The notes under the pieces are model-generated. The model worked only from the letters and a program-made list of their open reading frames with translations. It was not told where the DNA came from and searched no databases. Both the position numbers and the translations under genes were made by a program. From NCBI RefSeq assembly GCF_012530535.1, contig NZ_CP051299.1, positions 496,001-560,000 on the forward strand: a DNA stretch of 64,000 nt, in the 5' to 3' direction. Origin of the DNA: Microcella flavibacter (GTDB lineage Bacteria > Actinomycetota > Actinomycetes > Actinomycetales > Microbacteriaceae). Positions within the stretch are counted from its first letter, which is position 1. Every line of letters starts with the position of its first letter. Positions 1 to 10,071 of this stretch are shown here, piece after piece.

Positions 1-1
1 G

Positions 2-160
2 GTCTCGTCCGGCGGCAAGATCGTGCCGGCGACCTGGTCGAAGCCCGATCAGAACACCCCGCCGCGGCTCGTCGACGCCCAGGGCGTCGCCGTGCGCCTG
101 GCCCCCGGGACGACCTGGGTCGAGCTCGTGCCGACCGCGGGGTCGTTCAGCTTCCAGTAG
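2..160 (+). CDS. DUF3048-type putative lipoprotein, C-terminal end (partial)
   Basis: The window opens inside a gene; this frame is open from base 2 to a TAG at 158-160. The 52 visible residues include GGKIVPATWSKPDQNTPP and a later PGTTWVELVP segment, the pattern I recognise from the C-terminal domain of DUF3048 (YerB-like) lipoproteins. The function of that family is unknown; members are usually secreted lipoproteins. The N-terminus, with any signal peptide, is outside the window. Confidence is moderate because only the tail can be seen. Confidence 0.6.
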   Translation, partial: VSSGGKIVPATWSKPDQNTPPRLVDAQGVAVRLAPGTTWVELVPTAGSFSFQ

Positions 161-182
161 CCCGGCGGCTCCCTCCCGTCGG

Positions 183-209
183 CTTGCACTCTCCCTGCGC
201 GAGTGCCAG
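183..209 (+). promoter_or_regulatory. CIRCE operator, distal copy (HrcA binding site)
   Basis: The arms CTTGCACTC and GAGTGCCAG are separated by exactly 9 nt, matching the CIRCE layout TTAGCACTC-N9-GAGTGCTAA with a few changes in the arms. It lies 78 nt upstream of the groEL start. HrcA repression is the established role of CIRCE; binding here is inferred. Confidence 0.75.
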
Positions 210-217
210 AATCGCAG

Positions 218-1916
<1,699 letters not shown>

Positions 1917-1950
1917 GTCCTCGCCCCGCCGGTCACCCGGCACCGCCAGA

Positions 1951-1982
1951 ACGGGGCGGCTCCCACCAGGGAGCCGCCCCGT
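1951..1982 (+). terminator. Terminator hairpin downstream of groEL
   Basis: A perfect 14-bp GC-rich stem (arms 1951-1964 and 1969-1982) with a 4-nt loop starts 34 nt after the groEL stop. There is no long T tract after it, as is common for hairpin terminators in high-GC actinobacteria. Being symmetric, it may also stop transcripts arriving from the WXG100 operon on the other strand. Confidence 0.75.
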
Positions 1983-2040
1983 TCCGCGTTCCCGGCGTCG
2001 TCATCCGGGGGTCTGTCTCGCGCGCTCCGGCGCCGACTCG

Positions 2041-2130
2041 ATCGGCGCTGCCCCGATCGGCGCTGTCCGGATCGGCGCTGTCCGGATCAGCGCAGGCCGG
2101 GTCAGCGCAGGCCGGATCAGCGCTGGAACA
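2041..2130. repeat. 15-bp tandem repeat array, about six units
   Basis: Successive 15-bp units begin at 2041, 2056, 2071, 2086, 2101 and 2116. The basic unit is ATCGGCGCTGTCCGG, with variants ATCAGCGCAGGCCGG and GTCAGCGCAGGCCGG; the last unit is partial and overlaps the stop codon of the WXG100 gene. The array fills much of the space between groEL and the WXG100 gene. Because 15 is divisible by 3, it keeps any overlapping reading frame open. Confidence 0.85.
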
Positions 2131-2407
2131 GCCGCGCGTTGGCCTGCTCGATCTCGGCGTAGTGCGTGCCCGCGCTGCCGAGCGCCTCGGTGATGCTCGC
2201 GAGCATCTGCTCGACCTGCCGCTGCGTCGCCGTCCACTCGCCGAGCAGCGACTGGAAGGCCGTCGCAGCCGGGCCCGTCCACGCGCCCTGCAGAGCGCCG
2301 AGGTCGGCGGTGAGGCCCGAGACCTCGCCCTGGATGCGCGCGATCGTGCCGCGCGCGGTGCTCACCGCGGTCAGCACCGCGTCGCTGTCGACCTGGTACC
2401 GGGTCAT
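2117..2407 (-). CDS. WXG100 family protein (EsxA-like)
   Basis: A 96-residue all-helical protein. The central Trp-x-Gly turn is WTG (within GAWTGPAATAF), at the expected midpoint of a WXG100 helical hairpin, and the length matches the family. Such proteins are substrates of type VII (ESX/Wss) secretion. No EccC or other secretion gene is in the window, so the route is inferred. It lies 49 nt downstream of the sensor kinase on the same strand, so it may be co-transcribed with the two-component system. The start ATG is at 2405-2407. Confidence 0.85.
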   Translation of the reverse strand: MTRYQVDSDAVLTAVSTARGTIARIQGEVSGLTADLGALQGAWTGPAATAFQSLLGEWTATQRQVEQMLASITEALGSAGTHYAEIEQANARLFQR

Positions 2408-2456
2408 GGTCTCCTCCACTTCTCCGGCGGAGCCGCTCCCCGCCGTCGGGGGGAGG

Positions 2457-4181
2457 TTAGGAGACGAGCGGGGCGGGGCCGGTGGCGGCCACCGGCTCGG
2501 TGGCCTCGACGGCCTGCGCCGCGCTGGGGAGGAGCGGCAGCGCGATGCGGAAGGTCGCGCCGCCTCCCGGGGTGTCGAGCACCTCGACGCGGCCGCCGTG
2601 CAGGTCGATGATCGAGGCGACGATCGCGAGCCCGAGCCCCGACCCGCCGGTGTCGCGCGTGCGCGAGGAGTCGGCGCGGAAGAACCGCTGGAAGATCTTC
2701 TCCTTGAGCTCGGCGGGAATGCCCTCGCCGTGGTCGACCACGGCGAGCGTCGCCATCCCGGCGGGTAGGTCGAGCCCGACGACGAGCTCGAGCGGGGAGC
2801 CCGCATCGGTGAAGCGCATGGCGTTGCCGACGAGGTTCGTCACGACCTGCCGCAGCTTGTTCTCCTCGCCGACGACGACGGCCGAGAAGCCGGCGGCGGC
2901 GGGCTCGGGCAGCAGGGCGGGCGCCGACTGCTCGGGAGCGGATGCCCGGCGGCGGCCGCGGAGGCGCGCGAGCGCCGACACGGTGCGCCCGGGGGCGCGC
3001 TGCTCGCGCGGCGGCGGGGCGAGGTCGGGGTCGGCCGGGGGAGCGGGCTCCGCCTCGGCGAGCAGCAGCGCGCTCGCCTCGTCGATCACGACCTGCACCT
3101 CGCGGTCGGGCGCGCCGGCCATCGTGTCGAGGGCGGCGTCGCGGGCGAGCAGCACGAGGTCGACGGGGCCGGGCTCGAGGGGCTTCGCCTCGTCGAGGCG
3201 GGCGAGCGCGAGGAGGTCGCCGACGAGCGCCGACATCCGGATGGCCTCCTTCTCGATGCGCTCCATCGCCTGGGCGACGTCGGCCTCCTCCTTGATCGCG
3301 CCCATGCGGTACAGCTCGGCGTAGCCGCGCAGGCTCACGAGCGGCGTGCGCAGCTCGTGGCTCGCGTCGCCGACGAAGCGCCGCATCTGGGCGATCGTCG
3401 CGGCGCGGTCGGCGAAGGCGCGGTCGATGCGCGAGAGCATCGTGTTGAGCGAGCGGTTGAGGCGCCCGACCTCGGTGTTCGGGGTCGCCCCGCCGAGGCG
3501 CTGGCTGAAGTCGCCGCCGGCGAACCGCGCCGCGGTCGCCTCGACGTCGCGCAGCGGGCGGAAGGTCGAGGAGACGAGCAGGCGGGTGAGCGCGGCGCTG
3601 AGGATGACCGCCACGAGCCCGAAGCCGAGGAAGATCGACGCGAAGTTGCCGATGATCCCGTTGGTCGGGGCGAGGTCGGCGCCGATGACGAGCGTCGCGG
3701 GGCGCGGCGCGTTCTCGTCGTAGACGAGCGTGAGGGAGAAGGCCGCGAGCCGCCACTGGCCCGTGCGGTTCTCGCTCGCCACCGTGATGCCCTCGCCGTA
3801 GCGGGTCTGCACGTACGAGAGGGTGAGCTGGCTCGCGTCGGGCGCCTGGGCGCGCCGGGCATCCGTCACGTTGTCGTCGATGACCGCGCCGCTCGCGTCC
3901 ACCGCGCCGAAGTACAGCGGCGAGGAGACCACGGAGGAGCCCGTGACGGGCGTGAAGGTCTCGTCGAAGTCGTCGAGCGAGAGTCGGTCGCCCTGCGCCC
4001 GCAGCTCCTCGGCGGCGAGCAGCAGCTGCCGGTCGACCTGGCCGACGAGCGTCTGCTGCAGCACCGTGATGGTGCCGGCGCCGACGACGAGCAGGCCGAT
4101 GGTCACGACCATGACCGTCACCGCGGTGATCTTCGAACGGAGGGAGATCCCCTCCCACCACCTCGTCAGCTGCTCATGCAT
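2457..4181 (-). CDS. Two-component sensor histidine kinase (HAMP-HisKA-HATPase)
   Basis: Membrane sensor kinase, 574 residues. TM1 is about residues 18-40, an extracytoplasmic sensor domain spans about 41-175, TM2 is about 176-203, then HAMP. The HisKA box FVGDASHELRTP contains the phospho-acceptor His275, and the HATPase N-box NKLRQVVTNLVGNAMRF is at about 441-457, followed by DHGEGIP and GSGLGLAIV. Odd feature: a Pro/Ala/Arg-rich, apparently disordered insertion of about 60 residues (about 372-432) splits the start of the ATPase domain from the N-box. The gene starts 12 nt after its response regulator ends. The signal sensed cannot be told from the sequence. Confidence 0.92.
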   Translation of the reverse strand: MHEQLTRWWEGISLRSKITAVTVMVVTIGLLVVGAGTITVLQQTLVGQVDRQLLLAAEELRAQGDRLSLDDFDETFTPVTGSSVVSSPLYFGAVDASGAVIDDNVTDARRAQAPDASQLTLSYVQTRYGEGITVASENRTGQWRLAAFSLTLVYDENAPRPATLVIGADLAPTNGIIGNFASIFLGFGLVAVILSAALTRLLVSSTFRPLRDVEATAARFAGGDFSQRLGGATPNTEVGRLNRSLNTMLSRIDRAFADRAATIAQMRRFVGDASHELRTPLVSLRGYAELYRMGAIKEEADVAQAMERIEKEAIRMSALVGDLLALARLDEAKPLEPGPVDLVLLARDAALDTMAGAPDREVQVVIDEASALLLAEAEPAPPADPDLAPPPREQRAPGRTVSALARLRGRRRASAPEQSAPALLPEPAAAGFSAVVVGEENKLRQVVTNLVGNAMRFTDAGSPLELVVGLDLPAGMATLAVVDHGEGIPAELKEKIFQRFFRADSSRTRDTGGSGLGLAIVASIIDLHGGRVEVLDTPGGGATFRIALPLLPSAAQAVEATEPVAATGPAPLVS

Positions 4182-4193
4182 GGCGGGCCGAGG

Positions 4194-4886
4194 CTAGACC
4201 TTGGCCGCCTTAAGCATGTAGCCGAAGCCGCGCTTGGTCTGGATGAGCGGCTCGTCGGTGTGCTGGTCGAGCTTGCGGCGCAGGTACGAGATGTAGCTCT
4301 CGACGATGCCGGCGTCGCCGTTGAAGTCGTACTCCCACACGTGGTCGAGGATCTGGGCCTTCGACAGCACGCGGTTGGGGTTGAGCATGAGGTAGCGCAG
4401 CAGCTTGAACTCGGTGGGCGAGAGCTCGATGACGACGTCGCCGACGGTGACCTCGTGCGTGTCCTGATCCATCATGAGCTCGCCGGTGCGGATGATCGCG
4501 TCGTCCTCCTCCTGCATGGTGCGGCGGAGGATCGCCTTGATGCGCGCGACGATCTCGTCGAGGCTGAACGGCTTGGTGACGTAGTCGTCGCCACCGACGG
4601 TCAGACCCATGATCTTGTCGTCGGTGTCGTCCTTCGCCGTGAGGAAGAGGATGGGGCTCGTGTACCCGCTCGAGCGCAGCCGCTTCGTGACGCCGAAGCC
4701 GTTGATGTCGGGCAGCATCACGTCGAGGATGATCAGGTCGGGCTCCTCCTCGAGCACCGCCGAGATCGCCTGCGCGCCGTTGCCGACCGCGCGCACCATG
4801 AATCCGGCGAAGCGCAGCGATGTCGTGAGCAGATCGCGGATGTTCGGTTCGTCGTCCACGATCAGAATCTTGGGTCCGTCAGCCAT
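4194..4886 (-). CDS. OmpR/PhoB-family response regulator
   Basis: 230 residues from the ATG at 4884-4886. The receiver domain begins MADGPKILIVDDEPNIRDLL, with the acidic pair DD, the phospho-acceptor Asp55 in LIILDVMLPD, and the conserved Lys in VTKPFS. The C-terminal winged helix contains LSPTEFKLLRYLM and a typical RGFGYML end. An in-frame upstream ATG at 4958 exists, but the extra 24 residues do not resemble the family. It is the first gene of the operon with the sensor kinase and WXG100 gene; its targets are not visible. Confidence 0.95.
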   Translation of the reverse strand: MADGPKILIVDDEPNIRDLLTTSLRFAGFMVRAVGNGAQAISAVLEEEPDLIILDVMLPDINGFGVTKRLRSSGYTSPILFLTAKDDTDDKIMGLTVGGDDYVTKPFSLDEIVARIKAILRRTMQEEDDAIIRTGELMMDQDTHEVTVGDVVIELSPTEFKLLRYLMLNPNRVLSKAQILDHVWEYDFNGDAGIVESYISYLRRKLDQHTDEPLIQTKRGFGYMLKAAKV

Positions 4887-5032
4887 GCGCCTAGTATCTG
4901 CGCGTTCGTTGCATGTTTCCTGAGAGGCGCGCCGATGCCGCTCCGCATTCCCCTGCATCCGGGCTCGGTGCGGGCCGGATGCGCGCGGCGCGCAGGGTGC
5001 GCGATGTCGGTGCGGCGGCGTAGCGTGCCCGC

Positions 5033-5749
5033 ATGGACGTCCTCCTCATCCCCGGCTTCTGGCTCGACGGCGACTCCTGGCAGCCGGTCACCGAGGCGCT
5101 CGCCGCCGCCGGTCACCGGCCGCATCCCCTCACGCTGCCGGGCAAGGCGCCGGGCGAATCCGCCGCGGGCATCGGCCTGCGCGACCACGTCGACGCCGTG
5201 ATCGCGGCGATGGATGCCCTGCCGCAGCCCCTCGTGCTCGTCGGGCACAGCGGCGGCGCCTCGATCGCCTGGGCGGCCGCCGACGCCCGTCCGGCGGCCG
5301 TCGCGCGGGTGATCCTCGTCGACGCGCTGCCCTTCCCCGCGGGCGGCCCCATCAACGACGAGCTGCCCGTCGTCGGCGACGCCGTGCCGCTGCCCGACTG
5401 GTCGGTGTTCGAGCCGGAGGATCTGGTCGATCTCGACGACGAGCTGCGGGCGCGCTTCACCGCGATGGCCGTGCCCGAGCCCGCCCGCGTGGCGACCGAC
5501 CCGCAGCAGCTGCACGACGACGCGCGGTTCGCCGTGCCGATGACGATCGTGGCCTGCGAGTTCCCGGCGGCCATGCTGCACGAGGCGATCGCCTCGGAGG
5601 CGGCGTGGGGCGCCGAGCTGCGGCGGCTGCACGCGCTCGAGATCGTCGAGCTGCCGACGGGGCACTGGCCGCAGCTCACGCGGCCCGCCGAGCTCGCCTC
5701 GACCGTCGTCGCGGCGGTCGGGGCGGCCCCGGCGGCCAGCGCGCTCTAG
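5033..5749 (+). CDS. Alpha/beta hydrolase
   Basis: 238 residues. It begins MDVLLIPGFWLDGDSWQPV (strand plus oxyanion-hole region) and carries the nucleophile elbow GHSGGA (Gly-His-Ser-Gly-Gly). The likely catalytic His is in PTGHWPQLTRPAEL near the C-terminus. This is the small serine-hydrolase type of alpha/beta fold; the substrate is unknown. Its TAG stop overlaps the stop of the convergent XPB helicase gene in a shared CTAG. Confidence 0.85.
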   Translation: MDVLLIPGFWLDGDSWQPVTEALAAAGHRPHPLTLPGKAPGESAAGIGLRDHVDAVIAAMDALPQPLVLVGHSGGASIAWAAADARPAAVARVILVDALPFPAGGPINDELPVVGDAVPLPDWSVFEPEDLVDLDDELRARFTAMAVPEPARVATDPQQLHDDARFAVPMTIVACEFPAAMLHEAIASEAAWGAELRRLHALEIVELPTGHWPQLTRPAELASTVVAAVGAAPAASAL

Positions 5750-7395
5750 GCGGCCAGGCCGATCGAGGTCGCGTCGAGGATCGTGTAGCTGTAGCCCTGC
5801 TCGGCGAGGAACCGCTGGCGGTTCTGCGCGAAGTCCTGATCGACGGTGTCGCGCGCCACGAGCGTGTAGAAGTGCGCGGGCAGTCCGCTCTTCTTCGGGC
5901 GCAGCAGGCGGCCGAGCCGCTGGGCCTCCTCCTGCCGCGAGCCGAAGGATCCGGAGACCTGGATGGCGACCGTCGCCTCGGGCAGGTCGACGGAGAAGTT
6001 CGCGACCTTCGACACGACGAGCACGGGGGTCACCCCGTCGCGGAACTCCTGGAACAGCCGCTCGCGCTCCTCGACGGAGGTCGAGCCGGTGAGCTGCGGC
6101 ACCCCGAGCGCCTCGGAGAGCTCGTCGATCTGGTCGAGGTACTGGCCGATGATGAGGATGCGCTCGTCGGTGTGCTGCTCGACCAGGCGCTTCACGACGT
6201 CGAGCTTCGCCGGGGCCGTGGCGGCCATCCGGTACCGCTGGTCGTCGGCGCTCGCCGCGTACTCCAGCCGCTCGGTCGCGGGCAGGTCGACGCGCACCTC
6301 GTAGCAGCTCGCGGGGGAGATGAAGCCCTGCGCCTCGATCTCCTTCCACGGGGCGTCGAAGCGCTTCGGGCCGATGAGGCTGAAGACGTCGCTCTCGCGG
6401 CCGTCCTCCCGCACGAGAGTGGCGGTGAGGCCGAGGCGGCGGCGGGCCTGCAGCTCGGCGGTGAGCTTGAAGACGGGCGCCGGCAGCAGGTGCACCTCGT
6501 CGTAGACGATGAGGCCCCAGTCGAGCGCGTCGAGGAGGGCGAGGTGCGCGTACTGGCCCTTCCGCTTCGCGGTGAGGATCTGGTACGTCGCGATCGTGAC
6601 GGGCTTGATCTCCTTGAGCTGGCCGGAGTACTCGCCGATCTCGTCCTCGGTGAGGCTCGTGCGGTTGAGCAGCTCGGTGCGCCACTGGCGGGCGGAGACG
6701 GTGTTGGTGACGAGCACGAGGGTCGTCGTGCCGGCCGCGGCCATGGCGGCCGCGCCGACGAGCGTCTTGCCGGCGCCGCAGGGCAGCACCACGACGCCCG
6801 AGCCGCCGTCGAAGAAGTGGTCGACGGCGGTCTGCTGGTACGGCCGCAGGCTCCAGTCGGCCTGATCGAGATCGATGGCGTGCGGGGTGCCGGGCGTGTA
6901 GCCGGCGAGATCCTCGGCGGGCCAGCCGATCTTGACGAGCTCCTGCTTCACCTGGCCGCGCGCCCACGCCTCGAGCTCGTAGGTGGTTGCGTCGATGCGG
7001 CGCACGAGCAGCGGGGCGACCTTGCGGTTCGAGGCGATCTCGGTGAGCACGGCGGTGTCGGTGCTGCGCAGCAGCAGCACGCCGTCCTCACCGCGCTCGA
7101 CGACGAGGCGGCCGTAGCGGCCGACCGTTTCGGCGATGTCGATCGAGACCGACTGCGGCACCGGGAACTTCGAGTACTTCTCCAGCACGGCGAGCATCTC
7201 CTCGGCCGCGTGACCGGCGGCGCGGGCGTTCCAGAGGCCCAGCCGCGTGATGCGGTAGGTGTGCACGTGCTCGGGGGCGCGCTCGAGCTCGGCGAACACG
7301 GCGAGCGCGTGACGGGCCTCCTCCGCGAGCGGACTGGCGACCTCGAGGAGCACGGTTCGGTCGCTCTGGACGATCAGCGGGCCGTCGGGATTCAT
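5746..7395 (-). CDS. DNA repair helicase, XPB family
   Basis: SF2 helicase, 549 residues, with an N-terminal XPB-specific region followed by two RecA folds. Walker A is LPCGAGKTLVG, motif II is DEVH in IVYDEVHLLPAP, and the XPB-specific RED motif appears as LVREDGRES. The C-terminal half has motif V/VI elements including RLGRLLRPKKS. Bacterial XPB homologues are ATP-dependent 3'-5' helicases thought to act in DNA repair. The ATG at 7393-7395 gives the expected N-terminus MNPDGPLIVQSD. The partner gene with a helicase-associated domain lies directly upstream. Confidence 0.95.
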   Translation of the reverse strand: MNPDGPLIVQSDRTVLLEVASPLAEEARHALAVFAELERAPEHVHTYRITRLGLWNARAAGHAAEEMLAVLEKYSKFPVPQSVSIDIAETVGRYGRLVVERGEDGVLLLRSTDTAVLTEIASNRKVAPLLVRRIDATTYELEAWARGQVKQELVKIGWPAEDLAGYTPGTPHAIDLDQADWSLRPYQQTAVDHFFDGGSGVVVLPCGAGKTLVGAAAMAAAGTTTLVLVTNTVSARQWRTELLNRTSLTEDEIGEYSGQLKEIKPVTIATYQILTAKRKGQYAHLALLDALDWGLIVYDEVHLLPAPVFKLTAELQARRRLGLTATLVREDGRESDVFSLIGPKRFDAPWKEIEAQGFISPASCYEVRVDLPATERLEYAASADDQRYRMAATAPAKLDVVKRLVEQHTDERILIIGQYLDQIDELSEALGVPQLTGSTSVEERERLFQEFRDGVTPVLVVSKVANFSVDLPEATVAIQVSGSFGSRQEEAQRLGRLLRPKKSGLPAHFYTLVARDTVDQDFAQNRQRFLAEQGYSYTILDATSIGLAA

Positions 7396-7445
7396 AGCGG
7401 GCCAGTCTAGGTGCGCCGCCTGGGAGGGCCCGACCGCGCCCGGGC

Positions 7446-9311
7446 TCAGTCGAGCGGCTCGAGCGCCGTGATGCTCGACACCGGCAGCGTGCGCTCGACG
7501 TCGGCGACGCGGTCGCGCCCGCGCACCCGCCCGGCCGCGGCTCCCGTGGGTTCGAGGTCGAAGGAGCGCTCGCCGCCGTCGGGCATGCGCACGGTGGCGC
7601 GCACGCCGAGCTTGCCGCGGATCGCGAGCTCCCACTGCCGCACGACCCAGGCGCCGCCGCTGTCGGGGCCGGAGGCCGCGGAGGACTCGCGCATGCGGCC
7701 CACCGCCGCGGCGACGGCGTCCACGGGCGTCGGCACGGTCGTGCGCACGGCGCCGCGTCGGGGCCGCTCGAGCGGCATGGCGCCGCCCTCGGGCGCGGCC
7801 GGGTAGCGGGCGTCGATGAGGGTCCACAGCACGACGGCGGGCTCGAGCCGGCTGACGAGGCGGTGCGGGCCGACGCGCACGAGGCCGAGCGGGGCGGCCG
7901 CGGTGTCGACGAGCAGGGCGTCGAGCATGCCCGCGTCGTCGCTGCGCACGGCGGTGCGGGCGCCGAGCTCGGCCATCTCCTCCGGCGCGAGCCCGGCCAC
8001 GCGGATGGTGCCGTAGCGGCGGGCGGTCTCGCGCACGAGGTACTCGAGCGGCTGCGGCACGCCGGTGAGCGAGATGCCGGCGAGGAAGGCGAGGAGAGCA
8101 TCCGCCGTTTCGCCCTGGGCGATCGCGCGACCGAGCGTCTCGGCGGTGATGCGGTACCGGCCGGCGAGGCCCGCGCTCTCGAGCTCGGCCATGCGGCGCA
8201 GTTGCTCGTCGACGCCCCCATCGAGCGGGCCGGGGGAGACGACCGTGAGGTCGTGCTGCAGGTACACCTTGTCGACCGTCGTCGGCACGAGCGGGGCGAG
8301 CGCGGCCGCGGCCGCCTCGGCACCGTGCGCGACGAGCGCCGCGCCGACGCTTGAGGGGCGGCCGTCGACGGCGATGCCGAGGCGGTCGCCCTGGGCGCCG
8401 CGGCGGCGCAGACGGATCAGCAGGGCCTCGTCCGCCGCGGGGTAGAGCCACGCCACGAAGTCGGCGATGCCGTCGCCCCAGCGGGCGTCCACGCGGTCGG
8501 CGAGCAGGCGGTGCAGCTCGTCGGGCAGCGTCGACACCCAGGCGTCGGCGAGCCGGGCCCAGCGCGCCGGCAGCGGCAGGCGGCGCCAGTCCTCGGCGTC
8601 GTCGAGGGCCAGCGTGCGGCCGTTCGACTCGTGCACGAGCCCGGCGATCGCGGCGAGGTCGAGCAGCAGGGGGATCTCGTCGAGCTCGGCCCCGCAGGCC
8701 TCGGCGAGGCGCTTGGCGTCGGGCAGCGACATGCCGCCCTTCGCGAGCATGCGGGCCGGCGTCGCGACGAGCGCCGCGACGATCTCGGCGATGCGCGTGG
8801 CGGTCGTGAACGCGCGCTCGGCGGCGCCGCGGTCGAGGAACCGGCGGTCGGTGTCGTCGACGGGCGCGAGGGCGGCGGGCGCCGGCGCGCTGCGCAGCTG
8901 CTCGGCGGAGGGCAGGCCGCGCTCGGGCCACGCGGCCAGCGCCTCGCCGACGGGGGGCCAGACGGTGACGCCCGCGGGCTCGAGCGCGCAGAGCGCCAGG
9001 GCGTCGGTGGCGGAGAGGTCGGCGGCGATCGCGGCCTCGGTGCGCTCCAGGGCTTCGGCGAGGGCGGCGAGGGGCATGGGCTCGTCGGGATGCTCGGCGG
9101 CGGTCGCGAGAGCCGCGAGACTGCGGCGGCCGAGGCCGGCGAGCGCGGCATCCACCGAATGCGCGTCGAGCAGCGCCTCGGCCAGGTCGAAGATGTCCTT
9201 CACCGAGCCGGGGCTCACCGACCGGCTCGTGATGAGGGCGGCGAGCTCGTCGTCGCTCCGGTCGCGCAGGCGCGCGGCGAGAGCGAGGGAGGCCGCGCTA
9301 GTTGCCGGCAT
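7446..9311 (-). CDS. Helicase-associated protein with XPB/Ssl2-like domain
   Basis: 621 residues. It resembles the actinobacterial proteins that sit next to XPB and carry a helicase C-terminal-3 / XPB-Ssl2-like domain, rich in helices and without Walker motifs. It is thought to assist or regulate the neighbouring helicase; this is inferred from conserved adjacency. Its ATG (9309-9311) overlaps the stop of the upstream membrane-protein gene by 14 nt, suggesting translational coupling, and 50 nt separate it from the XPB gene. Confidence 0.85.
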   Translation of the reverse strand: MPATSAASLALAARLRDRSDDELAALITSRSVSPGSVKDIFDLAEALLDAHSVDAALAGLGRRSLAALATAAEHPDEPMPLAALAEALERTEAAIAADLSATDALALCALEPAGVTVWPPVGEALAAWPERGLPSAEQLRSAPAPAALAPVDDTDRRFLDRGAAERAFTTATRIAEIVAALVATPARMLAKGGMSLPDAKRLAEACGAELDEIPLLLDLAAIAGLVHESNGRTLALDDAEDWRRLPLPARWARLADAWVSTLPDELHRLLADRVDARWGDGIADFVAWLYPAADEALLIRLRRRGAQGDRLGIAVDGRPSSVGAALVAHGAEAAAAALAPLVPTTVDKVYLQHDLTVVSPGPLDGGVDEQLRRMAELESAGLAGRYRITAETLGRAIAQGETADALLAFLAGISLTGVPQPLEYLVRETARRYGTIRVAGLAPEEMAELGARTAVRSDDAGMLDALLVDTAAAPLGLVRVGPHRLVSRLEPAVVLWTLIDARYPAAPEGGAMPLERPRRGAVRTTVPTPVDAVAAAVGRMRESSAASGPDSGGAWVVRQWELAIRGKLGVRATVRMPDGGERSFDLEPTGAAAGRVRGRDRVADVERTLPVSSITALEPLD

Positions 9312-9570
9312 CCTTGGCGGCCCGCCCCCGACGCACGGCGCTGACGACCAGCAGGACGATGATGAGGACGAAGCCGATCGGCAGGCCGATCAGCGGCAGG
9401 ATGGTGACGAGCGGCCAGATGCCGGATGCCAGCCCCTCGCGGCCGATGCCGGCGGCGGTGCCGATGATGACGGCGATGAACGATGCCAGGCTCACCACGA
9501 CGATCGCGGCCACCATGTAGGCGAGCACGCGTTCGACGCGATTGTTCATGACGATCGACTCTTCGGGCAC
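9298..9570 (-). CDS. Small two-helix membrane protein
   Basis: Up to 90 residues with two hydrophobic segments (about 18-42 and 52-78) ending in a basic tail VRRGRAAKD. The longest form uses GTG at 9568-9570; an internal ATG at 9547-9549 (residue 8, MNNRVERVLAYM) is preceded by GAAGAG and may be the true start. Similar small membrane proteins precede the helicase-associated gene in related actinobacteria. No function can be assigned. Confidence 0.75.
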   Translation of the reverse strand: MPEESIVMNNRVERVLAYMVAAIVVVSLASFIAVIIGTAAGIGREGLASGIWPLVTILPLIGLPIGFVLIIVLLVVSAVRRGRAAKDAGN

Positions 9571-9690
9571 GGATTCAGGATAGGTGCCCGGTACGACAGC
9601 GCAGTACCCCCGGTCCAGGGGGAGCGCTCACGCGGTATCCTCGGGGGTCGGGCTCATCCGGCCGACCCGCCCACCTCGAGGAGTACGTGC

Positions 9691-10071
9691 ATGCCCACCG
9701 GCAAGGTCAAGTTCTACGACCAGGAGAAGGGTTTCGGCTTCATCACCTCCGACGAGGGCGCCGAGGTGTTCCTGCACGCATCGGCCCTGCCCGAGGGCGC
9801 CATGGTGAAGGTGGGCAGCCGCCTCGAGTTCGGCGTCGCCGACGGCAAGCGCGGCGCGCAGGCGCTGTCGGTGCGCGTGCTCGACCCGAAGCCGAGCGTC
9901 ACCAAGATCAACCGCCGCCCGGCGCACGAGATGTCGGTCATCATCGAGGACCTCATCAAGCTGCTCGACGGCATGGGCGGCAAGCTCAAGGGCGGCCGCT
10001 ACCCCGACTCCGAGCACGGACGCAAGATCGCCGCGGTGCTGCGCAAGGTCGCGGACGACCTGGATGCCTGA
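9691..10071 (+). CDS. Cold-shock domain protein
   Basis: 126 residues. The cold-shock fold starts at the N-terminus: MPTGKVKFYDQEKGFGFI carries RNP1 (KGFGFI), and EVFLHASAL is a variant RNP2. It binds single-stranded RNA or DNA. Unlike the 67-residue CspA type, it has a C-terminal extension of about 60 residues (MSVIIEDLIKLLDGMGGKL onward), the long actinobacterial form. GAGGAG at 9678-9683 precedes the ATG. It overlaps the next gene by 8 nt. Confidence 0.93.
   Translation: MPTGKVKFYDQEKGFGFITSDEGAEVFLHASALPEGAMVKVGSRLEFGVADGKRGAQALSVRVLDPKPSVTKINRRPAHEMSVIIEDLIKLLDGMGGKLKGGRYPDSEHGRKIAAVLRKVADDLDA

Noticed and set aside
5746-8931. An apparent 1061-residue protein covering the XPB gene and half of its partner
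   Set aside because: Only the part from 7395 down is the XPB helicase; the upstream half is an out-of-frame reading of the partner gene with Arg/Ala-rich nonsense.
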